Origin: an uncultured Eubacteriales bacterium
Lineage (GTDB): Bacteria; Bacillota; Clostridia; Oscillospirales; Oscillospiraceae
Assembly: GCA_902475515.1 (NCBI GenBank)
Contig: CABSAB010000085.1
Span: forward strand, 1 to 6,564
Direction: 5' to 3'
Length of the DNA: 6,564 bases
The notes below the pieces were generated by a model. It did no database searches. It had not been told where the DNA came from and was given only the letters and a program-made list of their open reading frames with translations. Each line of letters begins with the position of its first letter. The first letter of the stretch is position 1. The position numbers and the translations under genes were made by a program. Positions 1 through 5,633 of the stretch are shown piece after piece.

Positions 1-1
1 G

Positions 2-538
2 GGAGGCCACGAAGGGCCGCCTCCCGGACCCATGCCCGAGTTTCCGCCATCGCCTCCCAGAAAGAAGGAGGGCAAGCTGGTGGTTCACACCCTCACCACT
101 CCGGTGATCGAGGTCTCCGGAGACCGGGCCTATGGGGTCTGGATCAGCTGCGGCCATGAAAGCGGCGCCTTCACAGAGGGGGAGCTGAGCCATATCCCCC
201 GGGTGGACGAAAGCATGCCCAACGAGTTTGGGGAGCGGGTCCTGGCCGACTGGGTCTGGCTGAAATATGGCGTTCATTTCATCCGGGAGCAGGGTGTTTG
301 GAAGATCTTGAACATGCACATCTACGATATCTTCCGTTGCCCGTTCCATGAGGATTGGGTCACATTCTCCCATCGCCGGCTGGCAGAGGAGAGCGCCATG
401 GATTCCGGCACACGCTTCGGTATGTCCGGCACCACCCCAGGCGGACCAACCACGTTCCATTGGCAATATCAGACGGACAGCGCTCCGGTATTGGAGCCGG
501 TCCCGCCCACGCCGGAATGGAAGAAGGCAGCAGACTGA
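2..538 (+). CDS. SnoaL/NTF2-like domain protein, 5' end outside window
   Basis: This is the C-terminal 178 residues of a protein that is open to the left edge. The ATG at 32 has no ribosome binding site before it and the frame continues upstream without a stop, so it is an internal Met. The stretch beginning VVHTLTTPVIEVSGDRAYGVW, the later KYGVHFIREQGVWKI and the HIYDIFR segment match the beta-strand pattern of SnoaL-like (SnoaL_4, NTF2 superfamily) proteins common in anaerobic Firmicutes and Actinobacteria: a strand recording a processed quantity, then a 'G.W.I...H.Y..F..P' ending. The C-terminal ~50 residues are Pro/Gly/Thr-rich and probably lie outside the fold. Family members form cone-shaped alpha+beta barrels and include isomerases, hydratases and non-catalytic binders; the substrate cannot be told from sequence. 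The stop at 536-538 is followed closely by a terminator, so this is the last gene of its unit. Family assignment is fairly sure, function unknown. Confidence 0.75.
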   Translation, partial: GGHEGPPPGPMPEFPPSPPRKKEGKLVVHTLTTPVIEVSGDRAYGVWISCGHESGAFTEGELSHIPRVDESMPNEFGERVLADWVWLKYGVHFIREQGVWKILNMHIYDIFRCPFHEDWVTFSHRRLAEESAMDSGTRFGMSGTTPGGPTTFHWQYQTDSAPVLEPVPPTPEWKKAAD

Positions 539-558
539 CCGCGCCGGGAAGAAGCATC

Positions 559-598
559 AAACAGGAACTGCTGTATGCAGTTCCTGTTTTTTGTTTTC
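559..598 (+). terminator. Intrinsic terminator after the SnoaL-like gene
   Basis: A perfect 13-bp stem pairs 559-571 with 577-589 around the five-base loop TGTAT. It is followed by an uninterrupted run of T (587-592), then G and four more T. It lies 20 bases after the stop codon of the SnoaL-like gene and ends that unit before the next promoter. Confidence 0.93.
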
Positions 599-610
599 CC
601 ACGCCGGGAG

Positions 611-638
611 TTGACAAGCCTGCCCGGAGCACTATAAT
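611..638 (+). promoter_or_regulatory. Sigma-A promoter of the M28 peptidase gene
   Basis: The -35 TTGACA (611-616) and -10 TATAAT (633-638) both match consensus exactly, with a 16-bp spacer that is one base under the optimum. Transcription should start near 645-646, about 40 bases before the start codon. It sits just after the previous terminator, so the peptidase gene should be transcribed independently and strongly unless repressed. Confidence 0.88.
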
Positions 639-647
639 GAAAACAAA

Positions 648-667
648 CGGGCAAATGTATTTGCCCG
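648..667 (+). repeat. Perfect inverted repeat at the 5' end of the peptidase mRNA
   Basis: CGGGCAAA (648-655) and TTTGCCCG (660-667) form a perfect 8-bp inverted repeat around TGTA. It begins within a few bases of the predicted transcription start and ends 7 bases before the GAGGTGG ribosome binding site. It could be an operator for a dimeric repressor acting on the near-consensus promoter, or a 5' stem-loop that protects the mRNA. There is no T-run after it, so it is not an intrinsic terminator. Structure is certain, role inferred. Confidence 0.7.
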
Positions 668-685
668 AAAATTGAGGTGGTTTTG

Positions 686-1999
686 ATGGGTACATACGGA
701 CAGACGGCCTATTCGTTTTTGGAAAAGCTCAGCGTTCCACGGACCAGCGGCTCCCCGGAGGAGCAGCGAGCGGCGGAACTGATTGCGGAGCGGGTGCGGA
801 AGATCGGCTTTGCGCCGGTTTTTGAGACGTTCGAATACACTACATACCGTCCTGTGGAGGCAGAATTTATGCTGATGGCGCCCGAAATTGTCTCTTATAC
901 CGTGACCGGGTGCATCAATGCGGAAAATACGCCGCCGGAGGGGGTAGAGGCAGATTTTTACTACCTGCGGAATATCGATGAGATCGCTCTGAAGCAGGCC
1001 AAAGGAAAATTTGTTCTGCTGAACGAGCGCCCCGGCGAAAAGGACTATCAGCGGCTGGTAGAGGCCGGGATTGTCGGTATGCTGTGGATGAACGGTACCA
1101 GCCGGGATACCTATGAGAATTCCGACCTGGATACCATGCGCTTCCGGGACTGCTATGGGCGCCACGGAAAAATGCCCGCCTTTGCCATGCGCATGATCGA
1201 TGTGCTGGACCTGCTGCACCGGGAGCCCCAGCGGGTGCGGTTCAAGCTCCGGACTAAGCCTGTGCAGGTCACCTCCCGGAATATTGTGGTGGCGGTCCCG
1301 GGGCGTGACCTGGCGGAGGAGGCCATTGCCGTGGGTGCCCACTACGACAGCACGGAATTCAGCTGCGGAGCCTGGGACAACGGGGCCGGTGTGGTGCAGG
1401 TGCTGGGTTTGCTAGAGCATCTGGCGGCCCATCCTCCGCGGCGCGCAGTGCAGGTCATTTTCTTCGGCTCCGAGGAGGTGGGGCTTATGGGCTCCCGGGC
1501 CTATCTGGAGGCTCATCCGGAGCTGAAAGCGTCTCTGCTGGCCATGGTCAACACCGACGTGGGCGGCAGCTATCTTGGAAAAGAGATGATCGTGGTGACA
1601 GGCACCGAAACGGCTGAGGACTATGTTCGGAGCGTTTTGTACGATACCGGATATTCCGCAAGGCTCTCCTGCGGGGTCATGAGCAGCGATTCTATCATTT
1701 TCTCAGATTACGGCATCCCCTCTATCAGCCTGGGACAGTTCCCGCCCCAGGGCGGCGGCTATATGCACACCCGGTACGACAACATGGAGATGATCTCCCA
1801 GGAGGTCCTGGATGTGGAAGTCCGGTTCCTAATCGCGCTGGTGGACCGGCTTGCAGGTGCGGAGGTATTTCCGATTCCGCGGGTGATCCCCAAGGATCTG
1901 CGCCAAAACATTATTGACTATTTTGGCACGGGACTGAGCCACACAGAGACGGTGACGGAGTTCCCGGAGGAGCCGGCACGGAACAAACCGCTGTTTTAA
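686..1999 (+). CDS. M28 family zinc aminopeptidase
   Basis: A 437-residue M28 (aminopeptidase Y/S-type) metallopeptidase, predicted to release N-terminal residues from peptides with two zinc ions. All usual ligand positions are visible: H219 and D221 in GAHYDS, bridging D231 in WDNGAG, general base E263 and ligand E264 in GSEEVGLMGS, D291 in NTDVGG, and H361 in YMHTRYDN. Residues about 85-140 resemble a protease-associated (PA) insert between the N-terminal strand region and the catalytic core. No signal peptide or membrane segment is seen, so a cytoplasmic enzyme is likely, perhaps using imported or recycled peptides. I chose ATG 686 because GAGGTGG (674-680) lies 5 bases upstream; an in-frame GTG at 677 lies inside that ribosome binding site and would be a poor start. 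It has its own promoter and terminator and so looks monocistronic. A close alternative is a dipeptidase or acyl-amino-acid hydrolase of the same clan; exact substrate is unknown. Confidence 0.92.
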   Translation: MGTYGQTAYSFLEKLSVPRTSGSPEEQRAAELIAERVRKIGFAPVFETFEYTTYRPVEAEFMLMAPEIVSYTVTGCINAENTPPEGVEADFYYLRNIDEIALKQAKGKFVLLNERPGEKDYQRLVEAGIVGMLWMNGTSRDTYENSDLDTMRFRDCYGRHGKMPAFAMRMIDVLDLLHREPQRVRFKLRTKPVQVTSRNIVVAVPGRDLAEEAIAVGAHYDSTEFSCGAWDNGAGVVQVLGLLEHLAAHPPRRAVQVIFFGSEEVGLMGSRAYLEAHPELKASLLAMVNTDVGGSYLGKEMIVVTGTETAEDYVRSVLYDTGYSARLSCGVMSSDSIIFSDYGIPSISLGQFPPQGGGYMHTRYDNMEMISQEVLDVEVRFLIALVDRLAGAEVFPIPRVIPKDLRQNIIDYFGTGLSHTETVTEFPEEPARNKPLF

Positions 2000-2008
2000 T
2001 ACAAGATG

Positions 2009-2048
2009 ACACCTCCCGCCGGGCGTCCCCGGCGGGAGGTGTTTTCTG
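2009..2048 (+). terminator. Intrinsic terminator after the M28 peptidase gene
   Basis: A perfect 15-bp, very GC-rich stem pairs 2009-2023 with 2028-2042 around the tetraloop CGTC. It is followed by TTT and CT. It starts 9 bases after the TAA stop codon. It ends the peptidase transcript ahead of the next promoter. Confidence 0.92.
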
Positions 2049-2091
2049 ATGGTCACAATTTGCGCTGGAATGTCAGTATGGCGCAGTGCGA

Positions 2092-2119
2092 TTGTTTTTT
2101 GGAGTTGGCGCGCTATAAT
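2092..2119 (+). promoter_or_regulatory. Sigma-A promoter of the nucleotidase-like lipoprotein gene
   Basis: The -10 TATAAT (2114-2119) is a consensus match. The best -35 is TTGTTT (2092-2097) with a 16-bp spacer, matching only the first three consensus bases well. Transcription would start near 2126, giving a short leader of about 35 bases. The position directly after a terminator supports it. The weaker -35 suggests moderate strength or activator dependence. Confidence 0.72.
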
Positions 2120-2159
2120 AAATTTAAGGAATTTTTCAATATGGAAAGGAGCGAGTTTT

Positions 2160-3971
2160 ATGAAAAAATGGACAGTGATGCTGCTTGTCATGGCGATGCT
2201 GCTCAGCATGGCTGCCGGCTGCGGTACGCCTGCGGCGTCGTCTGCCTCTGCGGCGGCATCGGCAGGGCCGGAGCAAGTGGCGGAAACACCGGAACCCACG
2301 GCGCCGCCTGCGGCATCCTCTGCCGAGGAACTCAGTGCCCGGGAGCCGGAGATCGACTGTGATGAGGTCTTGGTGGTGGTACACACCAACGATGTGCATG
2401 GCTTCATTGATATTGAGCCCTATGTGAAAGCTGTGGCTGATTCCTATAAGGAGCAGTACGGAGAGCAGAACGTGATCACGGTCAGCGCGGGCGATGTATT
2501 CGCGGGCGGCAACGCAGTGGCCCATCTTTACAACGGTGAAACCATTCCCCCCATTATGGATGCGGCGGGCTATGATCTGCTGGCCCCCGGCAACAACGAC
2601 TTTAACCTGGGCGGCGATCAGCTGCTGGCCTTGGGCGGTATGTTTGAAAATACCGCGGTCGTCTGCGCCAATCTTTTTGAGCAGGTACTGGATGAAAACG
2701 GTGAGGTGGTCGTGGACGAGGACGAAAATCCGGTGCCCGGCGAGACCATCTTCCCCCGGACGCTGGTGCAGGAGACTGCGGGCGGCGTGAAGGTCGGACT
2801 GTTCGGCCTGACGATCTCCGGCGGCCCTGTGACAGATGCCTTTGCCAGCATGGGCTCCGTCCAGGCGGCTCAGGAGGCTGTGGACCTGCTGAAGCAGGAC
2901 GACTGCTCCGTGGTGGTCGGCGTAGGCCACACGGGCTGGAATGACGACCTGGTGACCCCCAGCTCCAATGATGTCACCTCTGCCGAGCTGGTCAAAGAGG
3001 TGGAGGGTATTGACGCCTATGTGGACGGCCATAGCCATTCGGTGATCGAAGGCGGCCTTGGCTGGCAGTGCCCGGAGACCGGGACGCTGGTCAATCAGGC
3101 GTCCTGCAAGGGAGAATGCGTGGGCGTGATGATGCTCTATATCAAGGACGGCAAGGTCGTGGAGAAAAGCGGCCGGCTGATCATGGAAGAGGAACTGAAA
3201 AGCGAATATACCCCCGATCCCGAGGTCCAGAAGGTTGTGGATGAGGCTTGGGCACAGCTGGCGGCCGATGCCGGAGAGATGTATCTGGAGTCGGAGCATT
3301 TCCTCAATGGTCTGCGCACCAGCGAGAGCGAGGACGGCCGCTCCATCCGCACCGATGAGACCAACCTGGGTGACCTGGTGACAGATGCCCTGCGGTGGAC
3401 CGCCAAGGCCGATGTGGCCATGATGCCGGGATTCCGTATTCGCGCTTCCCTGCAGCAGGGAAAGATATACGCCATCAACCTGTATGATGTCTTTGCCAAT
3501 GGCTGTGACCTGTATACCTTTGAGATTACAGGACAGGAACTGCTGGAGAAAATGGCAAAGAGCCTCATAGACCTGCCCAACGAGTCCACCCAGTTCAACC
3601 AGATCTCCGGCGCCAGCTACGGCTATTTGACAGAGAGCGAGGAAACGGCGGATGGCGGAAAGCGCTTTACCATCATCGATCCCATGGTGGGCGGTGAGCC
3701 GTTGGATGTCAATAAGACCTATATTCTGGCGGCGGATGCCGGCGGCCCCGACGCGCCGGAGGATCAGGATCCTCTGTTTTCCGGTATGGAAGCCGCGGCG
3801 GAGGCCGTGGGCACATACCTGAAGTCCGGTGAGGCTGTGATCCTGCCGGATGTGGCGCTGCCTGACAACCGCATTGTGCCCATGGAGGAGGCTCCTGCGG
3901 GTGCTGTCACCTATACGGTGGAATTGGAGGCCATGGCGGCCGGCGGCCCCGGCGGTCCGCCCCCGGCCTGA
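2160..3971 (+). CDS. 5'-nucleotidase/UshA-family metallophosphatase lipoprotein, altered active site
   Basis: A 603-residue exported lipoprotein. ATG 2160 is preceded at 8 bases by AAAGGAG (2145-2151); residues 1-21 form a signal peptide with lipobox AAGC (C21), then an Ala/Ser/Pro linker to about residue 62. The N-terminal calcineurin-like metallophosphatase domain (about 70-330) shows HTNDVHG (D78, H80), a GD motif (D112), GNNDFN (145-149 region), GH (H257) and GHSH (H291, H293). The C-terminal 5'-nucleotidase domain (about 370-570) shows ETNLGDLV (400-407) and QISG (481-484). The family hydrolyses nucleotides, nucleotide sugars or 2',3'-cyclic nucleotides at the cell surface to salvage nucleosides and phosphate. 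Here the catalytic His of GNHE/GNHD is Asn146, while metal ligands appear kept; SGGGIR is replaced by PGFRIR (423-428) and the PFGN base-binding segment by FANGC (445-449). Activity or specificity is therefore uncertain. The tail is Gly/Pro/Ala-rich. Family assignment is secure, and it forms its own transcription unit. Confidence 0.9.
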   Translation: MKKWTVMLLVMAMLLSMAAGCGTPAASSASAAASAGPEQVAETPEPTAPPAASSAEELSAREPEIDCDEVLVVVHTNDVHGFIDIEPYVKAVADSYKEQYGEQNVITVSAGDVFAGGNAVAHLYNGETIPPIMDAAGYDLLAPGNNDFNLGGDQLLALGGMFENTAVVCANLFEQVLDENGEVVVDEDENPVPGETIFPRTLVQETAGGVKVGLFGLTISGGPVTDAFASMGSVQAAQEAVDLLKQDDCSVVVGVGHTGWNDDLVTPSSNDVTSAELVKEVEGIDAYVDGHSHSVIEGGLGWQCPETGTLVNQASCKGECVGVMMLYIKDGKVVEKSGRLIMEEELKSEYTPDPEVQKVVDEAWAQLAADAGEMYLESEHFLNGLRTSESEDGRSIRTDETNLGDLVTDALRWTAKADVAMMPGFRIRASLQQGKIYAINLYDVFANGCDLYTFEITGQELLEKMAKSLIDLPNESTQFNQISGASYGYLTESEETADGGKRFTIIDPMVGGEPLDVNKTYILAADAGGPDAPEDQDPLFSGMEAAAEAVGTYLKSGEAVILPDVALPDNRIVPMEEAPAGAVTYTVELEAMAAGGPGGPPPA

Positions 3972-3986
3972 TCGCGCAGAATAGAG

Positions 3987-4023
3987 AAACGCCCTGGAAA
4001 GCAGCGCTTTCCGGGGCGTTTTG
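3987..4023. terminator. Terminator between convergent genes, probably bidirectional
   Basis: A 16-bp stem pairs 3987-4002 with 4006-4021, with one T-G wobble, around the three-base loop AGC. On the plus strand it ends in TTTT (4019-4022) and serves the nucleotidase-like gene 15 bases after its stop. On the minus strand the stem is preceded by the A-run and followed by TTT CTCTATTCT, a weaker but plausible stop for the convergent CoA-transferase gene. Confidence 0.85.
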
Positions 4024-4060
4024 CATGAAAGATATATTGGAAATACCGCCTTTGCGCCCC

Positions 4061-4099
4061 GCAGGCGGCTTTTCATCCCCTCATGAAAAGCCGGCCTGC
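4061..4099. repeat. Long imperfect inverted repeat downstream of the CoA-transferase gene
   Basis: Bases 4061-4076 pair with 4083-4099, leaving a single-base bulge, around a CCCCTC loop. Internally it carries GGCTTTTCAT and its complement. Neither strand has a T-run after the stem, so it is not a classic intrinsic terminator. It lies 29 bases past the stop of the minus-strand gene and could be a 3' mRNA-stabilising stem or half of a two-hairpin terminator with 3987-4021. A competing shorter hairpin (CCGCCT 4047-4052 with AGGCGG 4063-4068, then CTTTT) overlaps it on the plus strand. Confidence 0.55.
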
Positions 4100-4127
4100 A
4101 AGGTGTGGGAGGTATGGTCCCAAGAAG

Positions 4128-5435
4128 TTAGATATAAAAGAGTTTCCGTGCCTCCCGGGTGAGTTCCTCCCGGAAATCCGGGTGGGCGATGGCGATGAGG
4201 TTCTTCGCACGGTTCTGCACCGTCTGGCCGCGCATATGGGCCACGCCGTACTCCGTTACCACCATGTCCACATAGGGCCTCGGAATAGTCACCGCCGCGC
4301 CGGGGGTCAGGATGGGCTTGATCTTGCTCTCGCCCTTGTTGGTGGTGGAGTGCATGATGAGAATGCTGCGGCCACCGTTACTGTGGGCCGCGCCGTAGGC
4401 GAAGTCAAAGCCGCCCCCCGGGCCGGAATACTGCCGGGTGCCGATGGTCTCGGAGCAGACCTGGCCGGTGAGGTCGATCTCCATGATGGCGTTGATGGAT
4501 ACCATATTGTCGTTCTGCTTGATGATCATGGGGTCCGTCACATAGCTGGCAGGGCGGATGATGCAGTCGGGGTTCTCGTGGAGCATATCGAACAGGTGGG
4601 ACGTGCCACCGGCGAAGCAGAAAATGTGCTTGCCCGGGTTGAGATTCTTCCGGGCGCCGGTGATGATGCCCTTTTCCACCATGGTGCCCATGAGATTGGT
4701 GAACATCTCGCTGTGGATACCCAGGTCTTTTTTGTCCATGAGATTCCGGGCGCAGGCATTGGGGAGAGACCCGATACCCAGCTGGATGGTATCGCCGTCG
4801 TGGACCAGTTCCGCCACATACTGGCCGATGGTGTTATCCACGTCGGAGGAGGGAGCGTCTTGGATCTCATAGATGGGGTACTCCGCCTCATAGAACGCAT
4901 CCACGTCCTTGATGTTGATATCCACACCGCCGTTCACGGTTTTCAGGTTCTTGTTGACCTCCAGAATGATCTTCTTGCAGGAGAGGGGGTCAATGTCCCG
5001 CTCCCACATCTGGGAGAGATTCACCTGGAAGTTGCCGTTTTCGTCCATGGGGGTCACGGCAGCGCAATAGACGTTTCTGGGGTTGGCCTCGTTATACCAG
5101 AAGGGCTGGTCCCGAAGATCGTTGGGAACAAAGGTGCAGTTGCCCAGCTCCAGCGGGCGCTGCCAGCCCTTGGAGAAGAAGGCGGACTGGGTGAGAATAT
5201 GCCCCTTGATGCCCTCGTTCTGGAGAAAACCGAAATCCGAGGAGCGGCCCTTCAGGACCGTGACGCCCTCCACCCGGGGGGCGATGGTGTGGAGCTGCTG
5301 GCACATGAGCAGGGGCTCATTGCAGTCCTTGGCAAAGCAGATATGGTCGCCGGACTGGATCATATCCAGACAGTCCTGAAGGGTACGCTTTTTTTCTGCG
5401 TACATCTTTTTATAGTCTTCATAGGTATAAGCCAT
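4128..5435 (-). CDS. CoA-transferase of the acetyl-CoA hydrolase/4-hydroxybutyrate CoA-transferase family
   Basis: A 435-residue family I type CoA-transferase, close to the usual 430-450. It moves CoA between an acyl-CoA and a carboxylic acid, commonly with acetate, through a glutamyl-CoA thioester. The N-terminal half carries the AcetylCoA_hydro-type fold (SGDHICFAKDCNEP near 28-41, ILEVN near 157-161, QLGIGSLPNA near 218-227). The catalytic Glu is E243 in LGIHSEMF, matching the Glu of LGIHSEM in clostridial 4-hydroxybutyrate CoA-transferase. The C-terminal domain has EIDLTGQVCSETIGTRQ (319-335), SGPGGGFDF (337-345), VTEYGVA and IAHPDFREEL. The stretch after the active Glu and the SGPGGG segment differ from the usual SDGVVDL and SGVGGQ, so the substrate could be butyrate, 4-hydroxybutyrate, propionate or another short acid. 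The start is ATG at 5435, with AGAGGT 9 bases upstream; the frame stays open farther upstream but without a ribosome binding site or homologous residues. The divergent regulator likely controls it. Confidence 0.9.
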   Translation of the reverse strand: MAYTYEDYKKMYAEKKRTLQDCLDMIQSGDHICFAKDCNEPLLMCQQLHTIAPRVEGVTVLKGRSSDFGFLQNEGIKGHILTQSAFFSKGWQRPLELGNCTFVPNDLRDQPFWYNEANPRNVYCAAVTPMDENGNFQVNLSQMWERDIDPLSCKKIILEVNKNLKTVNGGVDINIKDVDAFYEAEYPIYEIQDAPSSDVDNTIGQYVAELVHDGDTIQLGIGSLPNACARNLMDKKDLGIHSEMFTNLMGTMVEKGIITGARKNLNPGKHIFCFAGGTSHLFDMLHENPDCIIRPASYVTDPMIIKQNDNMVSINAIMEIDLTGQVCSETIGTRQYSGPGGGFDFAYGAAHSNGGRSILIMHSTTNKGESKIKPILTPGAAVTIPRPYVDMVVTEYGVAHMRGQTVQNRAKNLIAIAHPDFREELTREARKLFYI

Positions 5436-5478
5436 ATTGAGTACCTCTTTCCCGGGACGGCCCGTAGTATTTTTCTGT

Positions 5479-5508
5479 ATTTTATCCCGATTCCCGCCGT
5501 ATGGTAAA
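5479..5508 (-). promoter_or_regulatory. Candidate promoter of the CoA-transferase gene
   Basis: Read on the minus strand, TTTACC (5508-5503) and TAAAAT (5484-5479) have an 18-bp spacer. The start would fall near 5472, leaving a leader of about 37 bases before the ATG. Matches to consensus are moderate, consistent with a regulated promoter. Other AT-rich hexamers in the region could serve instead. Confidence 0.45.
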
Positions 5509-5520
5509 GAACATTTTGCA

Positions 5521-5579
5521 CACTCTTTTTGAAAAGTGATGTACAAAAATGCACTTTTGTTCAGCAGAAGTGCTGACAA
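5521..5579. promoter_or_regulatory. Candidate operator cluster in the divergent region
   Basis: Several inverted repeats crowd this stretch. GCACTTTT (5551-5558) and AGAAGTGC (5566-5573) are inverted copies matching at 7 of 8 bases, with a 7-base spacer. A second pair, CACTCTTTT (5521-5529) and AAAAGTG (5532-5538), repeats the same CACTTTT half-site with one inserted C. CAGCA/TGCTG (5562-5575), extending to TTGT and ACAA with one bulged base, overlaps the -35 of the regulator promoter. Such placement between divergent promoters suits binding by the neighbouring regulator. The repeats are seen; the role is inferred. Confidence 0.5.
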
Positions 5580-5601
5580 ATGCGGATGAATTTGTTATAC
5601 T
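5573..5601 (+). promoter_or_regulatory. Sigma-A promoter of the PucR-type regulator gene
   Basis: CTGACA (5573-5578) and TATACT (5596-5601) have the optimal 17-bp spacer and each match consensus at 5 of 6 bases. Transcription should start near 5608, giving a leader of about 26 bases. The -35 lies inside an inverted repeat, so autoregulation is plausible. Confidence 0.8.
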
Positions 5602-5633
5602 ATGCACATCTGAACCGGAAGGGAGCTGATTTG

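Noticed and set aside
1..25. GGGAGGC/GCCTCCC inverted repeat at the left edge
   Set aside because: It lies in coding sequence of the SnoaL-like gene with an 11-base loop and no T-run; a 7-bp match is easy by chance in GC-rich DNA.
677..685. GTG start at 677 for the peptidase
   Set aside because: The GTG is inside the GAGGTGG ribosome binding site that serves ATG 686.
632..1342. A 236-codon minus-strand frame over the peptidase gene
   Set aside because: It would run across the peptidase promoter and leader, lacks a start signal, and its product has no domain pattern.
2049..2159. N-terminal extension of the nucleotidase-like protein from ATG 2049
   Set aside because: It would begin upstream of the promoter -10, has no ribosome binding site, and would bury the lipoprotein signal peptide 37 residues inside the protein.
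2136..4076. A 646-codon open frame on the minus strand, antisense to nearly the whole nucleotidase-like gene
   Set aside because: The plus-strand gene has a promoter, ribosome binding site, signal peptide and family motifs. The antisense product is Arg/His-rich with runs of Arg and no recognisable domain, which is what G/C-rich third positions produce opposite a real gene.
4083..5507. A 474-codon open frame on the plus strand opposite the CoA-transferase
   Set aside because: It is the mirror of a confident CoA-transferase, has no ribosome binding site, and its His/Val/Gly-rich product matches no family I know.
5436..5579. Upstream extension of the CoA-transferase to 5579
   Set aside because: The extra 48 residues overlap promoters and operator-like repeats, have no ribosome binding site and do not resemble the family N-terminus.
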